Of a stretch of DNA of 33,763 nucleotides, positions 1 through 6,200 are shown piece after piece; position 1 is the stretch's first letter, and every line of letters begins with the position of its first letter. Where the stretch lies: IMG/VR virus record IMGVR_UViG_3300035688_000036, positions 1 through 33,763 of that record; one strand, written 5' to 3'. Both the position numbers and the translations under genes were made by a program. The DNA comes from a virus. The notes under the pieces are model-generated. The model did no database searches and was not told the DNA's origin. It saw only the letters and a list, made by a program, of their open reading frames with translations.

Positions 1-102
1 GACGGCCTGAATGAGCCCGGGTCGTCACGATCAGGATGGACAGGCTGGAGCCGCGATAAAGCGGACCAGGACAAGGAGCGAGGTAGCGTGGGATTCTGTT
101 AG
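1..102 (+). CDS. Possible C-terminal end of an upstream gene (partial)
   Basis: The first forward frame is open from base 1 to a TAG at 100-102, while the other two forward frames stop within the first 14 bases. In Mu-like genomes the gene before the MuB-type ATPase is normally the DDE transposase (MuA), so this 33-codon tail could be its C-terminus. The residues are polar and charged and carry no motif I recognise. The assignment rests on position only and is weak. Confidence 0.25.
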   Translation, partial: DGLNEPGSSRSGWTGWSRDKADQDKERGSVGFC

Positions 103-185
103 GGGCGCCGCCGCCGCCCGTATGGCAGCGACCCGACCTTCGCGCAGGAGTGAGGGCGGGATCATCATAGGAGAGGAGATTCAAA

Positions 186-428
186 ATGTGGGCATGGATG
201 AAGTATCTGGCGATTGCGATGAGGTTGAGCATGTTCCTGGGCAATCTCCAGGCAGTGCGGGCGAACGACCCGACGACCACGGCTGCCAGCTATCAGCCGG
301 CGGCGGACATGATCCTGACCAGCGGCGACGGGCAGGCGTTCCTGGCCCGGTTGACGACGGAGCAGAAAGCCGCGGTGGCAGCCGGATTGCCGCTGGCGAT
401 CTGGCTGATTGATCACCTGACGGAATAA
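186..428 (+). CDS. Small hypothetical protein with hydrophobic N-terminus
   Basis: An 80-residue protein preceded by a strong purine-rich ribosome binding site (GGAGAGGAG at 170-178), which fixes the ATG at 186. Residues about 5-26 are hydrophobic with a Lys near the start and a possible cleavage region around 'QAVRAND', so it may be exported or membrane anchored. A second hydrophobic stretch lies near residues 64-76. It sits directly before the MuB-like ATPase. I do not recognise the family; other frames across this stretch give longer but compositionally odd shadows and were not chosen. Confidence 0.6.
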   Translation: MWAWMKYLAIAMRLSMFLGNLQAVRANDPTTTAASYQPAADMILTSGDGQAFLARLTTEQKAAVAAGLPLAIWLIDHLTE

Positions 429-442
429 GGTGACCGGGGATA

Positions 443-477
443 GATTCTTCGGTTGCAGCGGCTCCCTCAGAATGACA
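443..477. repeat. Interspersed repeat, type C (GATTCTTCGG...CTCAGAATGACA)
   Basis: An approximately 35-bp element starting GATTCTTCGGTTGC and ending CTCAGAATGACA. A close copy lies inside the small terminase gene (6129-6162) and a degraded copy in reverse orientation lies at 33088-33121. The sequence type resembles a short repeat seen many times in unrelated GC-rich bacterial genomes. Here it lies just before the Shine-Dalgarno of the MuB-like gene. Confidence 0.7.
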
Positions 478-495
478 GTTGTAAGGAGACCATGA

Positions 496-1224
496 GTGAG
501 GACGATCTCGATAGACGGCACCGAGATCCACGCGATCAAACCGTGGATGGAGTATCAGCGGCTGCTTGCGGCGGTGGCGGATTTGCGCAATCTGAAGGAG
601 AAACTCGCCCTTTTTGTGGGCGAGCAGGGCGTCGGGAAGACTCTCGGTGCCCGGTACTTCTGCGAGAATAACCGCCATGCGGTCTATGTCGAGGCGCTGC
701 CGCGTGCGGTGAACAGCGAATCGCGGCTGCTGCGACAGATCGCCCAGGGATGCGGGATCAATGACGCGGCGCCATCGCGTTATGACTTGCTCCTCCGCCT
801 CGAGGAGCATTTGCGGGGAAGTGGTCAGGTGCTCATCATAGACAACGCCGATCGCCTGGGCACCTACCGCTTCCTCGATATGCTCCGGTACCTACACGAC
901 CACGCCGGCGCGCCGATCTGCTTCGTGGCGACGCCGGCGCTCGAGCGGCCATTCGCGGAGAACCGCGAGCTCGCGGGGCGGGTCGTGCTTCATCGACAGT
1001 TGCGGCTGGCGACGGCGGCAGAAATCCGGCCGGTGCTCGAGGGGTTCAGCGACGAGGTGGCGCAGCGCGTGTGGGAGATCACGCATGGGCGCATGCGCGA
1101 GGTCATGGCGCTGCGCTATAACCTGATCTCGCTGGCCAAGCAGAATGAGATCAAACCGGCGGCGATCACGCCGGAGAATGCCGAGCAAATCGCGCAGAGT
1201 TTTATGCTGCGCGCGAAGGCGTAA
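496..1224 (+). CDS. MuB-like AAA+ ATPase (transposition target activator)
   Basis: A 242-residue AAA+ ATPase. Walker A is GEQGVGKT at residues 42-49 and Walker B is VLIID at 112-116, followed by NADRL, the arrangement of the MuB/TniB group. MuB proteins bind DNA as ATP-dependent filaments, select target DNA and stimulate the MuA transposase. A GTG start at 496 follows AAGGAG (483-488) at normal spacing; the ATG at 492 is in another frame and gives a composition unlike a protein. The C-terminal third (about 175-242) is helical and could be the DNA-binding part. It is the main evidence that this is a transposable phage. TniB of Tn7-like elements or a generic phage ATPase are alternatives, but the downstream gene order favours MuB. 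Confidence 0.85.
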   Translation: MRTISIDGTEIHAIKPWMEYQRLLAAVADLRNLKEKLALFVGEQGVGKTLGARYFCENNRHAVYVEALPRAVNSESRLLRQIAQGCGINDAAPSRYDLLLRLEEHLRGSGQVLIIDNADRLGTYRFLDMLRYLHDHAGAPICFVATPALERPFAENRELAGRVVLHRQLRLATAAEIRPVLEGFSDEVAQRVWEITHGRMREVMALRYNLISLAKQNEIKPAAITPENAEQIAQSFMLRAKA

Positions 1225-1225
1225 A

Positions 1226-1399
1226 ATGATCGGCCTGCTGAGCACATTGATCGTGGCGATATTCCTGGCGATGGGGCAGCCGGTCGAGGAGCCGGTGTGG
1301 ATATCGGCGCCGGCGGCGGCCCAGACATATTACATGGAATCGCGGTCCCACGGATCGCCGGGTTATGTTCTGGGGGCGGGAAAGGATGGCAAACGATGA
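1226..1399 (+). CDS. Small single-pass membrane protein
   Basis: A 57-residue protein starting one base after the MuB-like stop codon. Residues 2-17 form a hydrophobic segment (starting MIGLLSTLIVAIFLAMG), followed by a short polar tail containing 'APAAAQTYY', which resembles a signal-peptide cleavage site. Its stop overlaps the next start (ATGA), so it is probably translationally coupled. Family unknown. Confidence 0.5.
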   Translation: MIGLLSTLIVAIFLAMGQPVEEPVWISAPAAAQTYYMESRSHGSPGYVLGAGKDGKR

Positions 1400-1638
1400 T
1401 CTGGATCGCAATGATCGGCTGGTGGCTCTATCTCGGCATCTGCGTGGCCCTGGACGGCCTGGGCGGCGCCTGGTGGCATTGGCCGTATGTCCTACTGACC
1501 GTGGCCGGCGGATGCGTCATCCTGGCACGCGAGGAATTGCAGACCCGGCGGATGCGGCGATCGTGGATGGCGAACGCGCCGCGCGTGCTGGGCGAGAGTG
1601 AGTCGCCGGTCCAGTGGTTCAATCGGACGTGGGAATGA
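1396..1638 (+). CDS. Small two-helix membrane protein
   Basis: An 80-residue protein rich in Trp and Leu. It has two predicted membrane segments, about residues 3-20 and 29-44, then a basic cytoplasmic tail (RRMRRSW). The ATG overlaps the stop of the previous gene and AAAGG lies about 10 bases upstream. It ends in an ATGA overlap with the zinc-ribbon gene. I do not recognise it; small membrane proteins in early phage regions often modify the host envelope or block superinfection, but nothing here proves that. Confidence 0.6.
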   Translation: MIWIAMIGWWLYLGICVALDGLGGAWWHWPYVLLTVAGGCVILAREELQTRRMRRSWMANAPRVLGESESPVQWFNRTWE

Positions 1639-1874
1639 CCGCCTGCGCCCGGTGCAATGCTCCCCTACCGCCGCGACAGGGCAAGGGGAGGCCGCGCATC
1701 TATTGCCCGACCTGCGCGCCTATCGTCAAGCGCGAGACGAGCTATGCTTGGGAGCGCCATCGCAGCAAGAAGCGCCGACCGCGCGGCGAGGATTCAGACA
1801 TACGGCTGGGCGCGGCAGCCCTGCGATATCCGCCCGCAGTGGCGGCGCTCTACGAGGCGGTAAGGGATGCGTAA
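1635..1874 (+). CDS. Small zinc-ribbon protein
   Basis: A 79-residue protein with two Cys pairs, CARC at residues 4-7 and CPTC at about 27-30, separated by a basic Pro/Gly-rich stretch (RQGKGRPR). This is a treble-clef or zinc-ribbon pattern of the type used to bind nucleic acid. A Lys/Arg-rich segment (RSKKRRPR) follows. The start overlaps the preceding stop and the end overlaps the HAD gene by 8 bases, consistent with one early operon. The function is unknown; a DNA-binding or RNA-polymerase-binding role is an inference from the Cys pattern. Confidence 0.7.
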   Translation: MTACARCNAPLPPRQGKGRPRIYCPTCAPIVKRETSYAWERHRSKKRRPRGEDSDIRLGAAALRYPPAVAALYEAVRDA

Positions 1875-2322
1875 ACTCATCATCGGGCACGTCGCGGACG
1901 GACTCCGCCGGCCCATCGTGGCGGTGGATTTCGACGGGACCTTGTGCGAGGACAGGTTCCCGGAGATCGGTCCGGCGCGGCTATTCGTTGTGGGGGCGGT
2001 CCGCGCCCTGCACAATCTCGGATGGCGAGTGATTATCCATACCTGTCGCGCGAACGGCGCATTTTCCTCGGGCGAGATAGCGGGCGACCGGCTGCATCGG
2101 TGCATGGAGATGCTGCGCTGGCTGCGCGACGAGGGCGTGCCCTACGACCAGGTATGGGGTCTACGGATCGATCATCCGGATGGCCTGGACTTTGCATTTG
2201 TGTTTGACCATGAACAGACCGGCAAGCCGGGGGCCGATGTCTATCTGGACGACAAGGCGATCAATGTCAACGAGGGGCCGGGAAACATCGTGCAGACCGC
2301 GGTGGGGTTCGCAGGAAGGTGA
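1867..2322 (+). CDS. HAD-superfamily phosphatase-like protein
   Basis: A 151-residue protein with the HAD catalytic motif DFDGT at 21-25 (nucleophile Asp21, acid/base Asp23), a motif II threonine in IIHTCR (Thr59), Lys120, and the metal-binding pair Asp128-Asp129 in VYLDDK. The architecture matches short capless HAD proteins found in phages and in Bacteroides (BT0820-like). These proteins hydrolyse phosphate esters; the substrate cannot be read from sequence. It overlaps the zinc-ribbon gene and its stop overlaps the next start, so it belongs to the same transcription unit. It is an uncommon but not unheard-of cargo for a transposable phage. Confidence 0.85.
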   Translation: MRKLIIGHVADGLRRPIVAVDFDGTLCEDRFPEIGPARLFVVGAVRALHNLGWRVIIHTCRANGAFSSGEIAGDRLHRCMEMLRWLRDEGVPYDQVWGLRIDHPDGLDFAFVFDHEQTGKPGADVYLDDKAINVNEGPGNIVQTAVGFAGR

Positions 2323-3116
2323 TGGCACAGACGCGCACGAGCAACCCGAGCCAGGCGCAGATCGCGCGGCTCTATACGCTCGCCGGCAAGGCGAGCCTGG
2401 ATCATAGCGCGGTGATCGCGCAGCTGCGCGGGGCCTACAACGTCGAGTCCACGCGGCAACTCAGCCTGCCCCAGTACGAGGAGTTCTGTTTGTGGATCAA
2501 GGGGCGAATCGGGGCGCGCGCGACCGGCGAAGGCGCGCCGCCGGCGCGCGAGGGGCAGCTCTGGCAGCGCGCCCAGGTGGTGCGGATCTTGGACGAGGAG
2601 CTGGCCACGATGGTTCCGGGCGGTGTGCCGGCGCCCGCTGAAATGCGCGAGCACCTGGCGGATGTTTTGGATGATTTCCGGCTCTACCGGGGCACCGGCC
2701 GGATCAGCGCGGCCCTTCTGCGGGCGCTCATCCAGCAGATCCGCCGCTATCATCCGAGCATCATCACCGCAGCGTGCGAGGTTTGGCTGGCGCACTACCG
2801 CGAGCGGAATGAGGCGTATTTCCTGGGCATCCTGCGGCGGATCAAACGCGAGACGAAAAACCAGGCGCGGACGGCGCAGCGCCGCGATACCCGCGAGACC
2901 GAGACCGCCGACCGGGAGCGCGAGGCGCGCCAGGAGAAACTCGTGCGCGAGATGGAGGCGAACGGCTGGACCCGGATCGGACGTATGGCCGGCGGCGAGC
3001 CGGTCTATCAATTCGCCAGCGCCATCGCCCCGCAAATCTGTTGGGTGCGTGGCGGTTACCGCCGGATGCTGCCGCCGAGCCAGCACGATCAAATCATCCG
3101 GGGGTTGGATCAATGA
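2322..3116 (+). CDS. GemA/gp16-like phage protein with C-terminal extension
   Basis: A protein of about 264 residues. The N-terminal region (residues about 8-60, SQAQIARLYTLAGKASLDHS then LSLPQYEEFCLWIKGR) resembles the DUF1018 / Mu gp16 (GemA) fold and related helical DNA-binding modules. The middle and C-terminal parts hold a highly charged helix (about 180-215) and 'AHYRERNEAYFLGILRRIKR', reminiscent of replication accessory proteins. The start can be GTG 2319 or ATG 2322, both overlapping the HAD stop. GemA affects host supercoiling in Mu. Fold assignment is moderate and function is uncertain; a replication-initiation helper is the main alternative. Confidence 0.65.
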   Translation: MAQTRTSNPSQAQIARLYTLAGKASLDHSAVIAQLRGAYNVESTRQLSLPQYEEFCLWIKGRIGARATGEGAPPAREGQLWQRAQVVRILDEELATMVPGGVPAPAEMREHLADVLDDFRLYRGTGRISAALLRALIQQIRRYHPSIITAACEVWLAHYRERNEAYFLGILRRIKRETKNQARTAQRRDTRETETADREREARQEKLVREMEANGWTRIGRMAGGEPVYQFASAIAPQICWVRGGYRRMLPPSQHDQIIRGLDQ

Positions 3117-3424
3117 TAACCCGCGCCGACGCCGAGGCGGCTGTGAGCGATCTCCGACTCCCATCATGCCGCGCCAACAGCATCATAATGGATTCGGAGG
3201 CGCTGCGAGTGGTCCTCGGCATCGCACACCAGGTAATCGCCCTCGGCGCGTCCGAGCTGACCGTGATCTCGATATATGTCAGCGGCACTGTGCTCGGCTA
3301 TCAACTTGCTGTGGCCGAACAACGGCGCCTGGTGGGCGCGACCATCTATCCGACCTCGTCGGTCCCGCCGGGATTGCCGGAACCGCAAGCCGAGTCGCCG
3401 GCAGCCGGAGAATCGGCCGGATGA
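3113..3424 (+). CDS. Hypothetical protein
   Basis: A 103-residue protein with a central hydrophobic region (about 33-68) that alternates in a way compatible with a small mixed alpha/beta domain, then a Pro/Glu-rich tail. The ATG at 3113 overlaps the preceding stop, and its own stop overlaps the next ATG at 3421. Chain overlap is the best evidence that it is translated. No recognised family. Confidence 0.5.
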   Translation: MITRADAEAAVSDLRLPSCRANSIIMDSEALRVVLGIAHQVIALGASELTVISIYVSGTVLGYQLAVAEQRRLVGATIYPTSSVPPGLPEPQAESPAAGESAG

Positions 3425-3897
3425 TCGCGGCCGGCGAGATGCACGCGCCATCGCGCGCACAGCGCGTACTCGACCTACTGCGCAAGCGCCGGGGGCCGCA
3501 TATGGCGATCACGGCGAGCGCGATTGCGGGTCAGCTTTTCGGCGACCGTGGGCTCGATCGCCAGGTGCGTCTGATCATCGCGGAATTGATCCAAATCGGC
3601 GGGCACGGCGAGATTCTGGCGACCACGGGTGGCGAGGCATTCCCCGGATCCACGCCCGGGTATTTCTGGGCGGAGACCTGGCAGCAGGCGCAGGCATATT
3701 ATGATGTCCTCGTGTCGCGGCTGGAGGAGATCCGCAAGCGCATGGATGGCGTTTGGGCGGCGCGGCAGCGGCTGCGCGATATCCCGCCGCCGCAACCTAG
3801 TCTGGGGCTCGACGGCGATCCCGCCCGGCCACAAGCGGCCGCGATGAACCCGAAATACCGCTGGGGGTTCGATCCTTCTGGGGGCAGAAGGCGATGA
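3421..3897 (+). CDS. Hypothetical protein, winged-helix-like N-terminus
   Basis: A 158-residue protein. Residues about 9-75 (SRAQRVLDLLRKRRG, then ITASAIAGQLF and VRLIIAELIQIGG, then a Gly-rich hairpin and YFWAET) have the spacing of a winged helix-turn-helix with a beta-wing. The following helix (about 78-110) is a likely dimerisation coil. A longer open frame exists upstream but overlaps two other genes, so the ATG that overlaps the previous stop is preferred. A DNA-binding regulator of the early-to-late switch is possible; this is inferred from fold impression and position. Confidence 0.55.
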   Translation: MIAAGEMHAPSRAQRVLDLLRKRRGPHMAITASAIAGQLFGDRGLDRQVRLIIAELIQIGGHGEILATTGGEAFPGSTPGYFWAETWQQAQAYYDVLVSRLEEIRKRMDGVWAARQRLRDIPPPQPSLGLDGDPARPQAAAMNPKYRWGFDPSGGRRR

Positions 3898-3901
3898 GCA
3901 G

Positions 3902-4066
3902 ATGTGGGGCTATGATCGTGTCTCTCCGGGGGCGCTCGCGTGGTTCTGGGTCATCGTGTGGTGGGCGGTCGTCGCGGTGGCCGTATGGTTCGGCAGCGGC
4001 TGGTGGGGGCCAGTCTGGATCCATAATCATCCCGCGGAGGTCGCGCGGCAGTTGAGGCATAGGTAG
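3902..4066 (+). CDS. Very small tryptophan-rich membrane protein
   Basis: A 54-residue protein. After a short polar start (MWGYDRVSPG) there is a strong membrane helix at about 11-36 that is very rich in Trp, Val and Ala, and then a short basic tail ending LRHR. GAAGG lies about 10 bases upstream of the ATG. It is the fourth very small hydrophobic protein in the early region. Family unknown. Confidence 0.55.
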   Translation: MWGYDRVSPGALAWFWVIVWWAVVAVAVWFGSGWWGPVWIHNHPAEVARQLRHR

Positions 4067-4135
4067 ATCTGATCGGTCCGATGGGTCACACTCGTTCGAC
4101 CGGAAGGATATCTGGGGGCGGAAAGGTGGTGTCCA

Positions 4136-4522
4136 TTGACACCAAAGGAGCAGACGAAGCTGACTGGGATTCTGAGGGAGGGATTGAAGCTGACCGAGAA
4201 GCTGGCCGCGACCGAGGCGCAGCTCGATGGCCTGCGGCGCGAGGCCGCGCAGTTGATGGACGACACATCGTTCATCGTGGAGAGAATCGGGCGCGTCACC
4301 CGTGCCCCGAATGCCCGCACTGTGGTGGATCGGAAGAAATTGGTCGCGCGGCTAGCCGAGAACGCCCTCAAATTCTTCCTCCGGCCAATCTACACGAAGG
4401 ACACTCTGGATGAGGCGCTCAGCCAGGGCATCATTGACGCCGATCTCTACGGCAAAGTCATCGAGGTGCGTCAGGACGAGAAGCGCCCCTGGAAGGTGTC
4501 ATTCGTGCCCGATCAGGGGTAA
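4136..4522 (+). CDS. Hypothetical protein with coiled-coil N-terminus
   Basis: A 128-residue protein with a TTG start at 4136 behind GGAAAGGTGG. Residues about 5-50 form a heptad-like charged helix (KLTEKLAATEAQLDGLRREA) and the remainder is a compact alpha/beta region ending in a Lys/Trp-rich strand (KRPWKVSFV). The position matches Mu genes such as gam or the other small DNA-binding middle genes, but the length and pattern do not convincingly match Gam. Function not assigned. Confidence 0.65.
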   Translation: MTPKEQTKLTGILREGLKLTEKLAATEAQLDGLRREAAQLMDDTSFIVERIGRVTRAPNARTVVDRKKLVARLAENALKFFLRPIYTKDTLDEALSQGIIDADLYGKVIEVRQDEKRPWKVSFVPDQG

Positions 4523-4568
4523 CTGGGCGCGCGAGCTGACAGGGCGCGCGCCCATTGGGGGTGCTGAT

Positions 4569-5129
4569 TTGCGCGGGTGCCGCCACCTCCAGGCGACCGA
4601 GCAGTACGACGAATGGGTGTGCGACATCACCGGCGCCCAGGTGGATAGCCAGTGCGGGAATGTCAGGGATTCCCTGGGCATCGTCGTTCCCTGTATTCCG
4701 CTCGCGGCGCTGCATTATCGCGCGGGCACGATGTCACTGGATGGGATCGAAAAATTGACAAGGAGTACGATCATGAGGACGGCACGGCAGATTGCGGAAC
4801 GCCAGGATGCGGGCGACTTAACGGATGCCCTGGCCGGGAAAACCGATGGTGAACTCAAGGCGCTGATACTGGCGGCCCAGCGCCAGCAGCGGGCAATGCG
4901 GAGCGGGAAATCCCAGTTACCGCGGCTCATCGAGCACCAGACGGCGGTCATGTGCGAACTGGCGATTACCAACGAGGCGATCGCAGCGCTGCGGGAAGGA
5001 CGGGCACCGAAGGTCATGCCGAAGATCAAACGCCCGATCTCGCCAGAGGCCCGTGCACATATGGCGGCGGCCGCCCGCGAGCGCATGAAGCGGTTAAACC
5101 GACCGCCGCCCGGAGATGCCAATGCCTAA
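4569..5129 (+). CDS. Hypothetical protein, Cys-rich N-terminus and basic C-terminus
   Basis: One frame is open from the possible TTG at 4569 to TAA 5127-5129. The first part encodes a Cys-containing segment (Cys in CRHLQ, VCDITG and SQCGN) that looks protein-like. The second part, from ATG 4773 with a strong AAGGAG at 4759-4764, is a 118-residue helical protein with a basic end (PKIKRPIS, RERMKRLNR). Either a single 186-residue product or, because of the strong internal ribosome site, two products from one frame are possible. The basic C-terminus suggests nucleic-acid contact. No family recognised. The start is uncertain. Confidence 0.55.
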   Translation: MRGCRHLQATEQYDEWVCDITGAQVDSQCGNVRDSLGIVVPCIPLAALHYRAGTMSLDGIEKLTRSTIMRTARQIAERQDAGDLTDALAGKTDGELKALILAAQRQQRAMRSGKSQLPRLIEHQTAVMCELAITNEAIAALREGRAPKVMPKIKRPISPEARAHMAAAARERMKRLNRPPPGDANA

Positions 5130-5292
5130 AGGGCGTGGCGACCCGCTCAAATGGTTATGGAGTCTTGAAGCGGCCGAAACGCAGTTGGTGAAAACCGTGC
5201 GGCGCGTCGAGAAGGGCCAGGTGGTGGTCGAGGTCGAGCAGGGGAAGATCATCCATATCCGCGCGGCCGAGGCGAAGGCCCTCGACAATTGA
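5122..5292 (+). CDS. Small DUF2292-like protein
   Basis: A 56-residue protein whose ATG overlaps the previous stop. The core (VRRVEKGQVVVEVEQGKIIHIR) is a three-strand pattern with a G-x-V/I repeat like the small DUF2292 family, in which 'G-V-I-V-Q-D-G-K-V-V-Q-I-E' is typical. The family has no established function. It closes the early operon, and the following 197 bases contain a promoter and a structured element. Confidence 0.6.
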   Translation: MPKGRGDPLKWLWSLEAAETQLVKTVRRVEKGQVVVEVEQGKIIHIRAAEAKALDN

Positions 5293-5314
5293 GGGGAATC
5301 CGGTCCCATCGTGC

Positions 5315-5344
5315 AGGACAATATGCCTATGGATGTGATATAAT
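5315..5344 (+). promoter_or_regulatory. Sigma-70-type promoter with extended -10
   Basis: A perfect extended -10, TGATATAAT (TATAAT at 5339-5344), is preceded 18 bases upstream by AGGACA (5315-5320, matching the last four bases of TTGACA). A start would fall near 5351, exactly where the structured element begins, about 140 bases ahead of the terminase genes. Confidence 0.6.
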
Positions 5345-5350
5345 CCTGAC

Positions 5351-5437
5351 ATCGGCGGAATGGGACGGCCTCTGACCGGCGCGATGGTCGGAGCCATTGC
5401 GCGCCAGATGCGCGTCCCGTTCCGCCGTTTATTTTTA
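5351..5437 (+). ncRNA. Candidate small structured RNA or attenuator
   Basis: Arms CGGCGGAATGGGACG (5353-5367) and CGTCCCGTTCCGCCG (5413-5427) pair over 15 bp with one G-U. They enclose an 8-bp hairpin (5370-5377 with 5386-5393, one G-U) and a 4-bp GCGC hairpin (5399-5402 with 5410-5413), a three-way-junction layout. The outer stem is followed directly by TTTATTTTTA. With the promoter ending at 5344, a transcript would start at the stem and stop after it, giving about 85 nt. It could be an independent small RNA or an attenuator in front of the terminase operon. I could not match it to a known RNA family. Confidence 0.5.
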
Positions 5438-5489
5438 GTACCGATTGCAGCCGGCCCGACCTGGGAGGACCCAGGGGCCAGAGGAAGCA

Positions 5490-6200
5490 ATGAATCTAGC
5501 CACGACGACCATCACCCTGCCCCCGATTGCCCTGCGGTCCCGTTGCGCGATCTGCCAGTTGTGGCACGCGGATCCGGCCCTATTTGACGACCTAAACGAG
5601 AAATTGCTCGGCGGCTTTGGCCAGACCAAGCTCCTGGCGTGGCTAAAAACCAAGGGCTTCCGCACGAATCAGACGAGCCTGTCGCGCCACAAGAACAAGC
5701 ATTTGCAGCCCTATTTCAACGATGCCATCGAGATATTACAGACCGCCCGTGCGATCGCCACTACCACCGGCGGCATGGAGAACATCACGCTGGCCGGTGT
5801 CATCCTGCGCGTCCTGGCCGCCAAGGTGCATGATGCGGTCAGTGACATCACCCCGGGCAACATTGGCAAGCTCGACACCCTGGATTTGATGAAGATGGCG
5901 ACGAAATTAGCGGAGGCGATCGCAATGGCCGACCGGACGGCCGCCGATTCGGCTCTCAAGGCCGAGGAGCTCGAGCTGCGCAAACTCCGCTTGGCGAAGA
6001 GCAAAGAAGAGCTTGCGGCGCTCGCCGTGGATTGGCTGCGCAAGGAATTGGCCGGGCGCCCGGACCTGGTGGAGCATCTGCGCGAGCAACTCGCCCTGCC
6101 GGTGCCGGCAGGGGCGGAGTCAGAGCCGGATTCTTCGGTTGCTCCACCGCCTCAGAATGACAAACCCAAGGCGCGCCCGCGGAAGAAGGCCCATGCCTAA
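5490..6200 (+). CDS. Terminase small subunit
   Basis: A 236-residue protein. The N-terminus has the CAIC...H pattern (about residues 19-26) followed by a helical segment ending 'TSLSRHKNKHL' (about 62-72), a known signature of phage small terminases that recognise DNA before packaging. The rest is helical (Ala/Leu/Glu/Lys-rich, about 135-195) and probably oligomerises. The ATG at 5490 follows GAGGAAG at normal spacing; the open frame extends upstream without support. The C-terminal tail (about 214-224) is encoded by a type C repeat at 6129-6162. It overlaps the large subunit start by 8 bases. In Mu the equivalent is gp27. Confidence 0.8.
   Translation: MNLATTTITLPPIALRSRCAICQLWHADPALFDDLNEKLLGGFGQTKLLAWLKTKGFRTNQTSLSRHKNKHLQPYFNDAIEILQTARAIATTTGGMENITLAGVILRVLAAKVHDAVSDITPGNIGKLDTLDLMKMATKLAEAIAMADRTAADSALKAEELELRKLRLAKSKEELAALAVDWLRKELAGRPDLVEHLREQLALPVPAGAESEPDSSVAPPPQNDKPKARPRKKAHA
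6129..6162. repeat. Type C repeat inside the small terminase gene
   Basis: Starts GATTCTTCGGTTGC and ends CTCAGAATGACA, matching the element at 443-477 except in the loop. It is read in frame as a Ser/Pro-rich part of the terminase tail. Confidence 0.75.

Noticed and set aside
11-412. 133-codon forward open frame at the left edge
   Set aside because: It overlaps the small gene at 186-428, which has a strong Shine-Dalgarno, and its translation is Gly/Arg/Asp-rich low complexity.
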